From assembly GCA_963422415.1 (NCBI GenBank), contig OY729430.1:1798001-1862000 (forward strand): 64,000 nucleotides of DNA. The letters run 5' to 3'. This document shows, in pieces, positions 1-8,739 of this stretch. Both the position numbers and the translations under genes were made by a program. Position 1 is the first letter of the stretch; the number at the start of each line of letters is the position of its first letter. This DNA comes from Bin34 sp963422415. Lineage in GTDB: Bacteria > Chloroflexota > Anaerolineae > Caldilineales > Caldilineaceae. The notes below the pieces were generated by a model. It was given only the letters and a program-made list of their open reading frames with translations. It was not told the DNA's origin and searched no databases.

Positions 1-174
1 CGCGCTGTAATCAATCCGAGCGCGCACCACAGTGTCCTTGCGCACCTTGTTTCTCCATTTATTCGCTTGTCTTGATTCCTTGAGAAATCGGGCCGGCTGT
101 TCCAGGCAGTTTGCCTTTGTTGTGGCGATGGCCATAGGGTCCAGTTTCCCAAGCGAAGACCCTGCAGCGGAGGA
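1..174. other. Left edge, no supported gene
   Basis: No convincing coding region is visible before the stop codon of the FtsX-like permease. The short plus-strand open frame here overlaps that permease and has no recognisable protein features. Confidence 0.4.
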
Positions 175-2733
175 TTACCGGAGTGAGCTTTGCAGACTGG
201 AATTGATGTACCAAATGGGGTACATGCTGGCCAGGACCGATGCCCCGGCGGCCACTGCAGCCGCCTTGGCGATTTCCTGAGGCTGCAGGCTCCAGTCAAG
301 GGACCAGCCAAAGGAGCGCACGTTTATGACATAGATGAGTATAAGGGAGAGCGCAAGTCCTACCGGAATGGCCAGTAGCGTGGCGCTCACGCCCAGCAGC
401 CCGGACTCCATCAGCAGGAGCTTGCCCATCTGCCACCGGGTCACTCCGATGGCTCGCATTGTCCTGAATTCGGCAGCCTGATCCAGCATCATGCCCATAA
501 GCGAGGCCAGAACGCTCATAAAGGACACACCCATAGCCAAGACCTGCAATGTGCTCGTGACAGCAAAGGTGCGATCAAAGAGACCGAGGGCGCTGCCGCG
601 CAGCGTCCGATTGGCAATCGGAGACAGGAAAACCGCCTCCTGTCTGAAGTACTCTTCCAGGTCTGTTCGGACCTGATCCAAGTCCGATCCAGCCTGCAGC
701 AAGATAGCCGCTCCCGTGTTGCCGGCTGTGGTCCAGTGGCGCAGGTATACCTCCTCGTCCATCAGCACGGTGGCCACGGCGTCATAGGATTTGAATACTC
801 CCACCACAGGGAACGGGGTGGTTGCCCGGTCCGTGATCCAAGTCAGACTGTCGCCAGCCTGAATGTCATGTTTCAGGGACATGGGTTCATTGACGACAAG
901 GCCGCCCTGCCGTACGGCCTCATCCCAGGGATTGGTCTCCGTAGGCATTTGCTGCATATAGATGCGAGATGCCTTGGCGTCATCGTCGCTCAGCACAATC
1001 AAGTCCACCACTCCCAGTTCCAAGGATCGGGCCTGGGTCTCAAAAAGCGTGGTTACACGGGCGATTTCCGGCCAAGACCGCAGCTCCTGCAGCTGGCTAG
1101 GAGTGAGGCCGCGCTTGGTTTCACTGGCCGTGGGAGTCAGGTAGATGTCGGCCACGATTACCTGTTCCAGCCAGCTCTCCACCGACGTGCGGAAGCTGCC
1201 CACCATGGAGCCAATGCCAATCACGACGCTGAGTGACATCATGAGGGCCGCCACGGCTACGGAGGTCTGGCCCAGCCGGCGCAGAGGCTGGCGCAAAGAC
1301 ATCCGGGCAAAAGGCAGATCCTGGGACTTGACCAGCCACAGGGCTCCCCGGATGAAGATGCGCAGCAGGATGGGAACGAGGAAGGAAACCCCTACCAGCC
1401 CGGCAAAGATGCCCGCGAAGGCGAAGGGCAGTGGGAAGGCAGGGAGCAGCAGGGCCACGCTGCCCAGCAAGGCTAGAAGCCCCACCCAGAAGTTTCGAGC
1501 CGCGGGTATGGTGGCTTCAGCGGCGGCTCCGCGGTTCTGCAGTTCTGACGAAATCTCCACGCGGGTTGCCGTGACAGCCGGCATGCCCGCGCCGCACAGA
1601 GCACAGCCCACGCCGACGAGAGTGGCTTTCCAGACTACGGTCGCAGGCAAGGCGATGCCCTGCACAGTCTGTATGGCGTAAATTTCAAGATAGGCTCGAT
1701 TCACCAGTTCCACCAGTCCAGTCGCCAACAGGCGGCCCAACAGGATCCCCGTCATGGAACCTACAATCCCCAACAGTAGGGCCTCCGACAGGATCAGAGC
1801 GAAAATCTGGGGTCGGGTCATGCCCAAGGCCCGCAGTATCCCGAGCGAGCGCCGTGATTTCATGACATTGAAACTTAATGTGTTGTAGACGAGAAACGTG
1901 CCTACCACCACAGCCAGCAGACTCAAGGCCTCCAGATTCAGGCGAAAGGCGCCTGTTAGTTGGCGCAGGGTGTCATAGGCTGCACTGGCGGGCTCGATTT
2001 GCACGGAAAAGGGCAGTGTCTCTTCCAGCATTTGCACCGTGGCCGCGGCTCGGTCCTCGTTCAGAAACAGGTCAATGCGATCCAGCGACTCGTAACGGTT
2101 CAGAAAGTCCTGGGCGTCCCGGATATCCGTAATCAGCAGGTGGGATGGCAGAGTGCCGGATTCTGAATCTCCGCCGGTTATCACGGCCAGAATCCGGAAT
2201 TTCTGGGTTCGGCCGGCGAAGACAAGCGTCAGGGAATCTCCTGTCGCCAAATTGTGGCTTCGGGCCGTTCGTTCATCTACAAAGAGCGTAAAGGGGGAAT
2301 CCATGAATTCCATGACCTCGGCAGTTCCAAAGACGCCTCCCGCTCCCGTACCGAGAAAGGATCGATAAGGGGCTTCCGCGATGGGGTCCACTCCCAACAG
2401 GGTCATGGTCACCCCACCCAACTCCGAGACTGCCACCTGCTCCGTGATGACAGGCGCACTGGCGCGGACTCCCCACTGGGTGCGCAAGTCTACATACACT
2501 TGCCAAGGGACGCGGTCGGGGTGGGCGGTGATGGCATGGGTCGCTGTTCCACGCAGGGATTGGGCACTGAAGGCAAAGGATTCCAGGGCGGAAATGCTGG
2601 CAATGTCGATCGCGGCCACCATGGCCACACCCAGAGCCACCCCGGTGGCTGTCAGGAAGGTCATGAAGGGATGTCGCCTCAACTGGTGGCCCAGCAGGGA
2701 CGCAAAGGCCCGCACCGGGAATGACATTCTCAT
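175..2733 (-). CDS. FtsX/MacB-type ABC transporter permease
   Basis: Predicted 852-residue integral membrane protein with the layout of the large FtsX-like permeases: an N-terminal membrane segment (around residues 20-45), a long extracytoplasmic MacB-like domain, three membrane helices near the middle, then a second periplasm-like domain and three C-terminal helices. These permeases work with a LolD-type ATPase to move lipids or lipoproteins or to drive mechanical transport; the substrate cannot be told from sequence. The start is the ATG at 2733, whose ATGA overlaps the stop of the upstream ATPase by 4 bp, so the two are translationally coupled. The frame stays open further upstream only because it runs through the ATPase gene in another phase. 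Family assignment is firm, substrate unknown. Confidence 0.9.
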   Translation of the reverse strand: MRMSFPVRAFASLLGHQLRRHPFMTFLTATGVALGVAMVAAIDIASISALESFAFSAQSLRGTATHAITAHPDRVPWQVYVDLRTQWGVRASAPVITEQVAVSELGGVTMTLLGVDPIAEAPYRSFLGTGAGGVFGTAEVMEFMDSPFTLFVDERTARSHNLATGDSLTLVFAGRTQKFRILAVITGGDSESGTLPSHLLITDIRDAQDFLNRYESLDRIDLFLNEDRAAATVQMLEETLPFSVQIEPASAAYDTLRQLTGAFRLNLEALSLLAVVVGTFLVYNTLSFNVMKSRRSLGILRALGMTRPQIFALILSEALLLGIVGSMTGILLGRLLATGLVELVNRAYLEIYAIQTVQGIALPATVVWKATLVGVGCALCGAGMPAVTATRVEISSELQNRGAAAEATIPAARNFWVGLLALLGSVALLLPAFPLPFAFAGIFAGLVGVSFLVPILLRIFIRGALWLVKSQDLPFARMSLRQPLRRLGQTSVAVAALMMSLSVVIGIGSMVGSFRTSVESWLEQVIVADIYLTPTASETKRGLTPSQLQELRSWPEIARVTTLFETQARSLELGVVDLIVLSDDDAKASRIYMQQMPTETNPWDEAVRQGGLVVNEPMSLKHDIQAGDSLTWITDRATTPFPVVGVFKSYDAVATVLMDEEVYLRHWTTAGNTGAAILLQAGSDLDQVRTDLEEYFRQEAVFLSPIANRTLRGSALGLFDRTFAVTSTLQVLAMGVSFMSVLASLMGMMLDQAAEFRTMRAIGVTRWQMGKLLLMESGLLGVSATLLAIPVGLALSLILIYVINVRSFGWSLDWSLQPQEIAKAAAVAAGASVLASMYPIWYINSSLQSSLR

Positions 2734-3428
2734 GTTGTCGATACCAGTCTGCCATTTTCCAGGTGCGTTACCGTCTGGGCCACGGATCCCCATTCCGCGG
2801 CGTGGGTGGCTACCAGCAATGTGGATCCTTGTGCCCGACTCAGGCGCACCATCAGTTCCATGATCTGTTCGCTGGTCTGGGCATCCAGATTGCCCGTTGG
2901 TTCGTCGGCTAGGATGAGACTCGGCGAGTTGGCCAGAGACCTGACAATGGCCACTCGCTGTTGCTCTCCACCACTTAAGTTCTGAGGCAGGACATCCGTC
3001 TTGGCGGACAGGCCCACTTCCTCCAGCAACGACCGTATGCGCTTCCGATCCATCGCCGTGCTGCCGGCCAAATGCAACGGCAGCAATACGTTCTCCCAAA
3101 CTGTCAAGGTGGGAATTAGATTGAAAAACTGGTAGACCACCCCAATGTGCCGTAAGCGAAAGCGCGTCCTTTTGATGTCGCTCAGATCTTGCCAGACCAG
3201 AGATTTGCCATTGGTCCAGCGAAACAGAATCTGGCCGGCATCCGGCTGATCCAGCCCCGCTATCAGGTTGATCAAGGTGCTCTTGCCGCTGCCCGAGGCT
3301 CCCATGAGCACTGCCACCTCCCCCGGCGCCAAGGTCCAGTCCAGCTCGGTCAGGACGGTGGCCCGATTTTCACCAAAGACGAACGACTTGGAAATGGCTT
3401 GTAGGAGAATGCCAAAGTTGGAGGTCAT
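2730..3428 (-). CDS. LolD/MacB-type ABC transporter ATP-binding protein
   Basis: ATPase partner of the FtsX-like permease that follows it with a 4-bp overlap. The Walker A (GASGSGKST), Q-loop (VYQFFNLIPTLTV), signature (LSGGEQQRVAIVRSL), Walker B (LILADEPTGNLD) and switch His (ATHAAEW) are all visible; ADEPTGNLD is typical of the LolD/MacB/FtsE class. The chosen start is the ATG at 3428, giving about 232 residues, the usual size. An in-frame ATG at 3485 would add 19 residues with no family resemblance. Neither start has a strong ribosome-binding site. The gene is divergent from the M24 peptidase, so the roughly 120 bp between them should hold both promoters. Confidence 0.92.
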   Translation of the reverse strand: MTSNFGILLQAISKSFVFGENRATVLTELDWTLAPGEVAVLMGASGSGKSTLINLIAGLDQPDAGQILFRWTNGKSLVWQDLSDIKRTRFRLRHIGVVYQFFNLIPTLTVWENVLLPLHLAGSTAMDRKRIRSLLEEVGLSAKTDVLPQNLSGGEQQRVAIVRSLANSPSLILADEPTGNLDAQTSEQIMELMVRLSRAQGSTLLVATHAAEWGSVAQTVTHLENGRLVSTT

Positions 3429-3549
3429 GTCACTGCCGGCCGGTCTACGCTTTTGTTCGGGATCAAGATCGAGTGACTGGGCCAAGTGTTACGATTCGAA
3501 GAGACATCCACAGGTTTGGGGGCCACAGGGTCCAAGGTGGGGCGATACG

Positions 3550-4812
3550 GTGAAAACAGACATAGATCAATTGATGAAAACTCGGAAGCTGGATGCCCTC
3601 ATCGTAATGGGAGACAGCGCTGGCAACCCTGTCATGCAGTACTTGGCTGGCACTGTGTCTCTTGAACGGGCCCTTTTCCTGAAAGTCCAAGGAGGGGACA
3701 TGACCCTTATCCATGGTTCCATGGAGCGGGACAATGCCGCTCGTACCGGATACAACCTGGTGGACCGAGATCAGCGGTACAACCCTTACAGCCTGATCCA
3801 GAAGCATGAAGGCAACGAACTGGAGGCCCAGTGCGATTATCTGCTGCAAGTCATCTCGGATTTCAAGCTGCAGGGACGCATTGGCTTCTATGGTCAGGCG
3901 GACATGGGGGCCACACACATGTTGCTTTCCACCTTGGCGGACCGCCTGGAGAACGCGGAGGTGTCGGGAGAGTTCGGCGAATCCCTTTTCACGGTGGCGC
4001 GCGAAACCAAGGACGCGGCGGAGCTGGCTGACTTGGCCGAATTGGGACGCCGCACTTGTCTGGTGGTGGGTGAAGTGCAGGAATTCCTGCAAACCCATGC
4101 CGTACGTGACGAGTCCCTGATGCAGGCGGATGGATTGCCCTTGACTATCGGGGATGTCCGACGCTTTCTGCAGTTTCGATTGCAGCTGCAGGGATTGGCA
4201 GAGGATCACTCCACTATTTTTGCACAAGGATCGGAATCTGCCGTACCCCACAACGCGGGATCCAACGATCGGATCCTGCAATTGGGCCAGTCGATCATTT
4301 TCGACATATTCCCCCGAGGCGAAAGTGGATATTTCCATGACATGACCCGGACCTGGTGCCTGGCATACGCCCCGGACGATGTGCAAGAGGCATGGGATCA
4401 CACCAAGGCTCTCTTTGACAAGGTAATGGCGCATTTCCAGATCGGCACGCCGTGCCGAGATCTCCAGGCGCTTGCCTGCGACCATTACGAAAGCCTGAAT
4501 CACCGAACGCTGCGGTCCCATCCGGGTACACACGAGGGCTATGTGCACAGCCTAGGCCACGGCATTGGCTTGGATGTACATGAGGGGCCCTCCCTGAGCC
4601 TGCGGGCGGGCAATGACACAACCCTGCAATTGGGCCACGTGATCACCGTGGAACCCGGCCTATATTACCCTGATCCAGGATACGGCGTACGTATCGAGGA
4701 TGCCGTGGCTCTGGATGCCGCGGGTCAGCTCCAGTGCCTGTCCCAGTATCCCTATGACTTGGTCATTCCCATGCCCAAGGCACAAGCCATGGGGCCGCGG
4801 ACTGTCCGTTAG
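3550..4812 (+). CDS. M24 family metallopeptidase (Xaa-Pro peptidase-like)
   Basis: About 420 residues, with an N-terminal creatinase-like domain followed by the pita-bread catalytic domain. The five expected metal ligands of clan MG are visible: two Asp in IFDIFPRGESGYFHDMTRTW, His in SLGHGIGLDVHEGP, Glu in TVEPGLYY and Glu in VRIEDAV. Such enzymes remove N-terminal residues next to proline or cleave related amides in the cytoplasm. I chose the GTG at 3550 because AGGTGGGG lies just upstream and the peptide before it is a read-through of the divergent ATPase region. The gene is convergent with the PucR-type regulator and their stop codons overlap by 4 bp. A creatinase-like substrate cannot be excluded. 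Confidence 0.9.
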   Translation: MKTDIDQLMKTRKLDALIVMGDSAGNPVMQYLAGTVSLERALFLKVQGGDMTLIHGSMERDNAARTGYNLVDRDQRYNPYSLIQKHEGNELEAQCDYLLQVISDFKLQGRIGFYGQADMGATHMLLSTLADRLENAEVSGEFGESLFTVARETKDAAELADLAELGRRTCLVVGEVQEFLQTHAVRDESLMQADGLPLTIGDVRRFLQFRLQLQGLAEDHSTIFAQGSESAVPHNAGSNDRILQLGQSIIFDIFPRGESGYFHDMTRTWCLAYAPDDVQEAWDHTKALFDKVMAHFQIGTPCRDLQALACDHYESLNHRTLRSHPGTHEGYVHSLGHGIGLDVHEGPSLSLRAGNDTTLQLGHVITVEPGLYYPDPGYGVRIEDAVALDAAGQLQCLSQYPYDLVIPMPKAQAMGPRTVR

Positions 4813-6458
4813 TGTCTGAGCTGATGCAGTTTTATGGCCAGCTGCAAACCGAAGCGCACATCCGCGTCATTCAGGTCCATGTGTGCGATGTCGACAATGC
4901 GATTCAGGCGATAGGTAAGCGTGTTGCGGTGAATCTGCAAGTTGGCGGCCGCCAGACTGATGTTGCCGTGGCAGGTGAAGAAGGCGTTCAATGTATCCAA
5001 CAGTTCGGCCTTGCGGGTTTCATCGTATTCCAGCAACGTCCCTAGGACAGACTGACAATAGGCTGCGGTTTCCGGAAAGGATCGGAGCGCGGTCAGAAAC
5101 TGGTAGAGTCCCAGATCTTCAAAGAGAGTCACCGGGGAAGTGTCCCATATCTTGTTGACGCGGAGGCTTTCCCCCGCCTGTTGCTGGCTTTGCAACCAAC
5201 CGCTGGGCGCGGTGGCAACGCCGCCTATGCCGATGTGCAATCGACCCTGCGGATTGGTTTTCAGTGCCCTCCCCACCACTGTCAGGGCCTGGCGTTTGGC
5301 TTCCCGTCCCCGGTCCTCCTTCTTTCCCACGAGCGGACAATAGATCAAAAGCCGGTTTTCGCGCTGACTGGACAACAGATTGGGCCAGTTCTCATTCAGG
5401 GGCGCGAGAACCACTTCAGGCCAATTCGACAAGCCCTCCCCTTCCAGCATCCAGGCGGCGTGCGGCTGCTCAAGGTCGTAGCCCACTGACTGGCCTCTGC
5501 GGATCCAGGCTTGTTCATCGGCGATGCGGGAAGCCAGCAACTCATCCAAAAAAGACGCCCGCATCCGGTCCTCGGCGGCTCCCACCGCATTGCGGGTGAC
5601 CCAGTCGATGGCCGCGGCGGCCGCGCCTTGCGTTACGGCGATCTCTTCAATGGGAGACAACCGAGTCCGTTCCGAACCCGGTCGCAGAAGCAGGCAATAG
5701 CCTTGGATTACATCGGACACGATTACGGGTTCCACCGCACATTCCCGGTATTTCCGCAATTGTGATCCCGATCCCGCCGCCAGACTCAGGACACCATGGG
5801 CACGGCCCGCCTCATTGAAGTTGCGGCCGACCGCCCAGCTCCGCAACTGCATTACGTTGGGCAGGGAACTTTGCAGCTGGTCCAGACTGCCTGGGGCCAC
5901 GCCCACCCCGGCCGCGGTCACGATGTGACCGCTGGCATTCAAGACGATGAAGGGTTGTTCCGTAACATGCTGGATCTGGCGGGCTATCGCCTCCAGACCT
6001 CCGCTGTCCAAGGTGATCTGGTTCAGTTCCCGCTGCAGGTTGGTAGCTCTTTGCAGAATATAGGCCGATCGGTCGACGATCAGGCGGATGATGTCCCGTT
6101 CGACCTGGTGCAGGCCAATCTGGTCCGGAATGGCAAAAAGGGGCAAGCCATCGCCATTGGCCGTCGCAATGGCATCGGTTTCGAACTGTCCTTGGACTCC
6201 CACTCCGGAAATGTTGGCCTCCATCAAGCGGTGAAGCACCTGCCCCAGATTGCCTTCGGGATCCAGCATCCGCAGATCGCTCATGCTGATCAAGGCCAGT
6301 TCGCCGCCCTCCAGAGAGGGAAAGGCGGGGGGACTGGGGCGGCTGCAGCAGGCCCAGCTGACTTTCTTTTCCAGATCGGCGTTCCGTGTGACCAATTCCG
6401 TGCCCATGGGCATCGCCAATCGGAACACATCATTGAGGGAGGCGGAATTCCAATTCAT
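4809..6458 (-). CDS. PucR-family transcriptional regulator
   Basis: 549 residues with the PucR architecture: an N-terminal PucR domain (LNDVFRLAMPMGTELVTRN and the following ~120 residues), a GAF/CdaR GGDEF-like middle, and a C-terminal PucR-type helix-turn-helix (around residues 480-545, with FFTCHGNISLAAANLQIHRN and TLTYRLNRI). Members usually respond to small metabolites and control neighbouring catabolic or transport genes. It lies tail-to-tail with the M24 peptidase with overlapping stops, so it does not share a promoter with it and its target is not obvious. It has its own upstream region with a TATAAT box. The C-terminal HTH makes the family call secure. Confidence 0.9.
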   Translation of the reverse strand: MNWNSASLNDVFRLAMPMGTELVTRNADLEKKVSWACCSRPSPPAFPSLEGGELALISMSDLRMLDPEGNLGQVLHRLMEANISGVGVQGQFETDAIATANGDGLPLFAIPDQIGLHQVERDIIRLIVDRSAYILQRATNLQRELNQITLDSGGLEAIARQIQHVTEQPFIVLNASGHIVTAAGVGVAPGSLDQLQSSLPNVMQLRSWAVGRNFNEAGRAHGVLSLAAGSGSQLRKYRECAVEPVIVSDVIQGYCLLLRPGSERTRLSPIEEIAVTQGAAAAAIDWVTRNAVGAAEDRMRASFLDELLASRIADEQAWIRRGQSVGYDLEQPHAAWMLEGEGLSNWPEVVLAPLNENWPNLLSSQRENRLLIYCPLVGKKEDRGREAKRQALTVVGRALKTNPQGRLHIGIGGVATAPSGWLQSQQQAGESLRVNKIWDTSPVTLFEDLGLYQFLTALRSFPETAAYCQSVLGTLLEYDETRKAELLDTLNAFFTCHGNISLAAANLQIHRNTLTYRLNRIVDIAHMDLNDADVRFGLQLAIKLHQLRH

Positions 6459-6519
6459 GGAAATCTTCTGTTTATATCAGCCAAGAAATAGGGATACAGT
6501 TCCCAAACGTCGGATTAAC

Positions 6520-6525
6520 ATTATA
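6520..6525 (-). promoter_or_regulatory. Candidate -10 box for the PucR-type gene
   Basis: A perfect TATAAT on the minus strand, about 60 nt before the regulator start. No good -35 element is visible at 16-18 nt, so the promoter is tentative. The rest of 6459-6712 shows no gene. Confidence 0.35.
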
Positions 6526-6712
6526 CAGGATGCACAAGTGAATAATTGCTGTACATCAACAACAATGGTAAAAATTGCCCATTGGGCAAGAAATAAGAAG
6601 AAATACAGGGCATTCTAAGTGCATTTCATCCAATATAGGCACCTTGAAGCCAGCGCTTGACCAGTACTTGAAGGATCTGGATTGTCCAGCCCCAGCAAAT
6701 TTGGGGCACAAG

Positions 6713-6740
6713 AAAAAGCCTCCAACACCGTTGGAGGCTT
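6713..6740 (-). terminator. Rho-independent terminator of the membrane-protein gene
   Basis: Inverted repeat GCCTCCAAC / GTTGGAGGC (6718-6726 and 6730-6738, extendable by two A-T pairs), with a 3-nt loop. On the minus strand it is followed directly by five T residues. It lies about 55 bp downstream of the membrane-protein stop at 6795. Confidence 0.88.
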
Positions 6741-6794
6741 GCCTACCTGCGGGATTTGGGTGCGGCGTCAGGCCATCCGCGGGTGCTATGTGCG

Positions 6795-7307
6795 CTACTT
6801 GAGTCGGGAAAGACCGTACGAAGCCCCCAAGACCCAGATTATGCCTTCCACGAGTACACCGGTCTGCAACCAGCTGGGGTTCTGTCCCATGCCCGTGGGA
6901 GCCAAGATGAAGAGCACCACTAAGATGCCGACGATTTGACCAATCACGCTCCACAGCAGCAAGGTGGCCAGTGAATGGGGCTTGGATACGGCCCCGACCA
7001 AAAGGGGCCAAAGAACGAAGGATAGTGCGCCGCCCCCCACCAGTCCGCCAATGGCTCCCAATCCCATGGGCAGGGCGCTCTCGCCCGTCTTGCCCGTGGC
7101 CAACGCATATCCCAGGATCGGACCCAGACCTATCACCGGCAAGCTGAGCAGGGCCAGAATGATGTTGGATGTCTGGACCAACAGCAGACCGACAATGACT
7201 GCCACTACGCCGCACGCGATCGCGTAAAGCAACACCTTGTTGGCATCTACCTGACTTTCGGACGGGACAGCGGTGTCACCTCCGGCGACAGTTAGCATGG
7301 AAATCAC
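6795..7307 (-). CDS. Multi-pass membrane protein, unknown function
   Basis: About 170 residues, mostly hydrophobic, with about five predicted membrane helices: near LLYAIACGVVAVIVGLLLV, ILALLSLPVIGLGPILGYAL, a Gly-rich segment GLGAIGGLVGGGALSFVLW, LLLWSVIGQIVGILVVLFIL and a last one before the C-terminus. No family is recognised. The start is a GTG at 7307, preceded at good spacing by AGGGAGGG; an ATG three codons later and longer upstream starts are possible. It is a single-gene unit closed by the terminator at 6713-6740. Confidence 0.6.
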   Translation of the reverse strand: MISMLTVAGGDTAVPSESQVDANKVLLYAIACGVVAVIVGLLLVQTSNIILALLSLPVIGLGPILGYALATGKTGESALPMGLGAIGGLVGGGALSFVLWPLLVGAVSKPHSLATLLLWSVIGQIVGILVVLFILAPTGMGQNPSWLQTGVLVEGIIWVLGASYGLSRLK

Positions 7308-7697
7308 AAAAACCCTCCCTGCGAGAACCTGATACGCCTCGGCAATTGTATCAGAACCCCGCGTATCCGGGATCTTGGCTGGAAGATGTGCAACGGCAGG
7401 GCAAGCTACATTTTCGGTTCCTGTGCTCACTGTAAGCGATTGGCCCAGACAAGCAACCCGTACGGTGTTTTCAGGATGTACGAACGCCGCTCCCAGAATT
7501 TCCAGAGGGAAACGAATGGTGCCTTGTGCTCTGTTTCCTGCGTTTCATTCAAGTGCAGCCGGAACATTTTTTGGGGTCAAGTCGGAACGGGTTCTCCTGT
7601 GATTGACGGCCTTGCGGCATGGCCTAGGGAACTGTCACTGGACAGGGGTCCAGCAGCCTCTGTCCAGCCTCCTGCACCATACCGAACAAGATCTCTT
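7308..7697. other. Intergenic region without a supported gene
   Basis: About 390 bp between the small membrane protein and the M23 peptidase. A weak 8-bp inverted repeat (7639-7646 with 7660-7667) lies just past the peptidase stop and could be a poor terminator, but no T-run follows it. Open frames here are extensions or shadows of neighbours. Confidence 0.5.
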
Positions 7698-8720
7698 TCA
7701 TCGGCTTCTGTCGGGACCCCTCACGATGAGTCGGGTGGTGATGACCGTGGGATCCCTGTGAAAAGTCCCTCCCGCCCAGAACCGAGAGAATTGAGCAGGC
7801 AAGGCTTGGTCCAGATACAGGTTGGGCCCATTCATCAAATGGTAGTGTACATGCGGCCCAGGCGAGTGGCCGCTGTTGCCTGCAAATCCCAGCAAGGTGC
7901 CGCGGCGAATATGGTCCCCTACCCGCACCTGCACGCTGCCTTGCTGCAGGTGGGCCAGATAACTGAATTCCCCCTTGCGATGCGTCAGTGCCACTGCGTT
8001 GCCCAACAGACGGCGGACATCTCCTTGCATCATGGCTGTGTCGGGGACCTGACCGGGTGACATGTCCGGCATGTCATGAATGACATGGGAAACCCGGGCC
8101 GCAGCCGGAGCATAGATGGGAGATCCCCAACTGAAGTGCATTTCCAGCTGGGAGCCGTCGCCCCGGTAGAAGGATCCCGCGTCGTCAATGCGGACGAAGT
8201 CCAAGGCGTAGGCTTGGCTGATCGGTTCTTGCTTGTGCAGATCTGTCCAGTCGGATCCCTGAATTGCCCACCAAGTCCCTGCCAAGGGGAAATGCAGGTC
8301 GGTGGACTGCTGGGGGAATGTCACGGGAGTGACCAGGGTCTCGTTCCAGACTGTGCCGTCTGGGCCGCGGAGCACGGCGGCCGACTGCACCCTGTTGGCC
8401 CGCACCCAAGCCGTCTCGTTAAAGATCACATGTGGCATGGCCAGACCCGTCCCTTCCTCGATCTGCAGATCAGACTGGCCTGTCTGCCGCTGGATCATCG
8501 CCGCTGTCCACCGCTGCTCTGCCAGGATCTGGTGGTCATTGAGCAAAGTGAAAATCAAGCCCTCTAGCCTGGCCTGACCGTGAACGAGAGTAATCCCCAG
8601 ATGGAACGCCAGTTCTTGGCGGGGGCCGCTGAAATGAGGCAAGGAAAGTTTTTCGTAACAGGCCGCGAAAATATGGGTGGGACTGCTTTCCAACAAGACC
8701 TGTGGAGTTGTTTGAGACAT
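7698..8720 (-). CDS. M23 family metallopeptidase (LytM-like)
   Basis: About 340 residues. The C-terminal half matches the lysostaphin-type peptidase fold: YALDFVRIDD carries the conserved metal-binding Asp, SPIYAPAAARV is the usual strand, and GNSGHSPGPHVHYHLMNGPN holds the HxH zinc and catalytic motif. The N-terminal half is a beta-rich region of unknown role. Such enzymes cut peptidoglycan cross-bridges or act as scaffolds, but no signal peptide is visible, which is odd for a wall enzyme. The ATG at 8720 lies 19 bp after the stop of the solute-binding protein, so both are probably on one transcript. The first zinc-ligand His expected upstream of YALDF is not obvious. Confidence 0.82.
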   Translation of the reverse strand: MSQTTPQVLLESSPTHIFAACYEKLSLPHFSGPRQELAFHLGITLVHGQARLEGLIFTLLNDHQILAEQRWTAAMIQRQTGQSDLQIEEGTGLAMPHVIFNETAWVRANRVQSAAVLRGPDGTVWNETLVTPVTFPQQSTDLHFPLAGTWWAIQGSDWTDLHKQEPISQAYALDFVRIDDAGSFYRGDGSQLEMHFSWGSPIYAPAAARVSHVIHDMPDMSPGQVPDTAMMQGDVRRLLGNAVALTHRKGEFSYLAHLQQGSVQVRVGDHIRRGTLLGFAGNSGHSPGPHVHYHLMNGPNLYLDQALPAQFSRFWAGGTFHRDPTVITTRLIVRGPDRSR

Positions 8721-8739
8721 GGGGTGGGTTTGGTTCGAC

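Noticed and set aside
175..3099. 974-residue version of the FtsX permease
   Set aside because: The first 122 codons run through the ATPase gene in another frame; the ATG at 2733 overlapping the ATPase stop is the natural start.
3463..4548. Minus-strand 361-residue frame opposite the M24 peptidase
   Set aside because: The peptidase frame has all five metal ligands; the opposite frame has no recognisable features.
7386..8060. Plus-strand 224-residue frame
   Set aside because: It is largely antisense to the M23 peptidase and shows no protein-like features.
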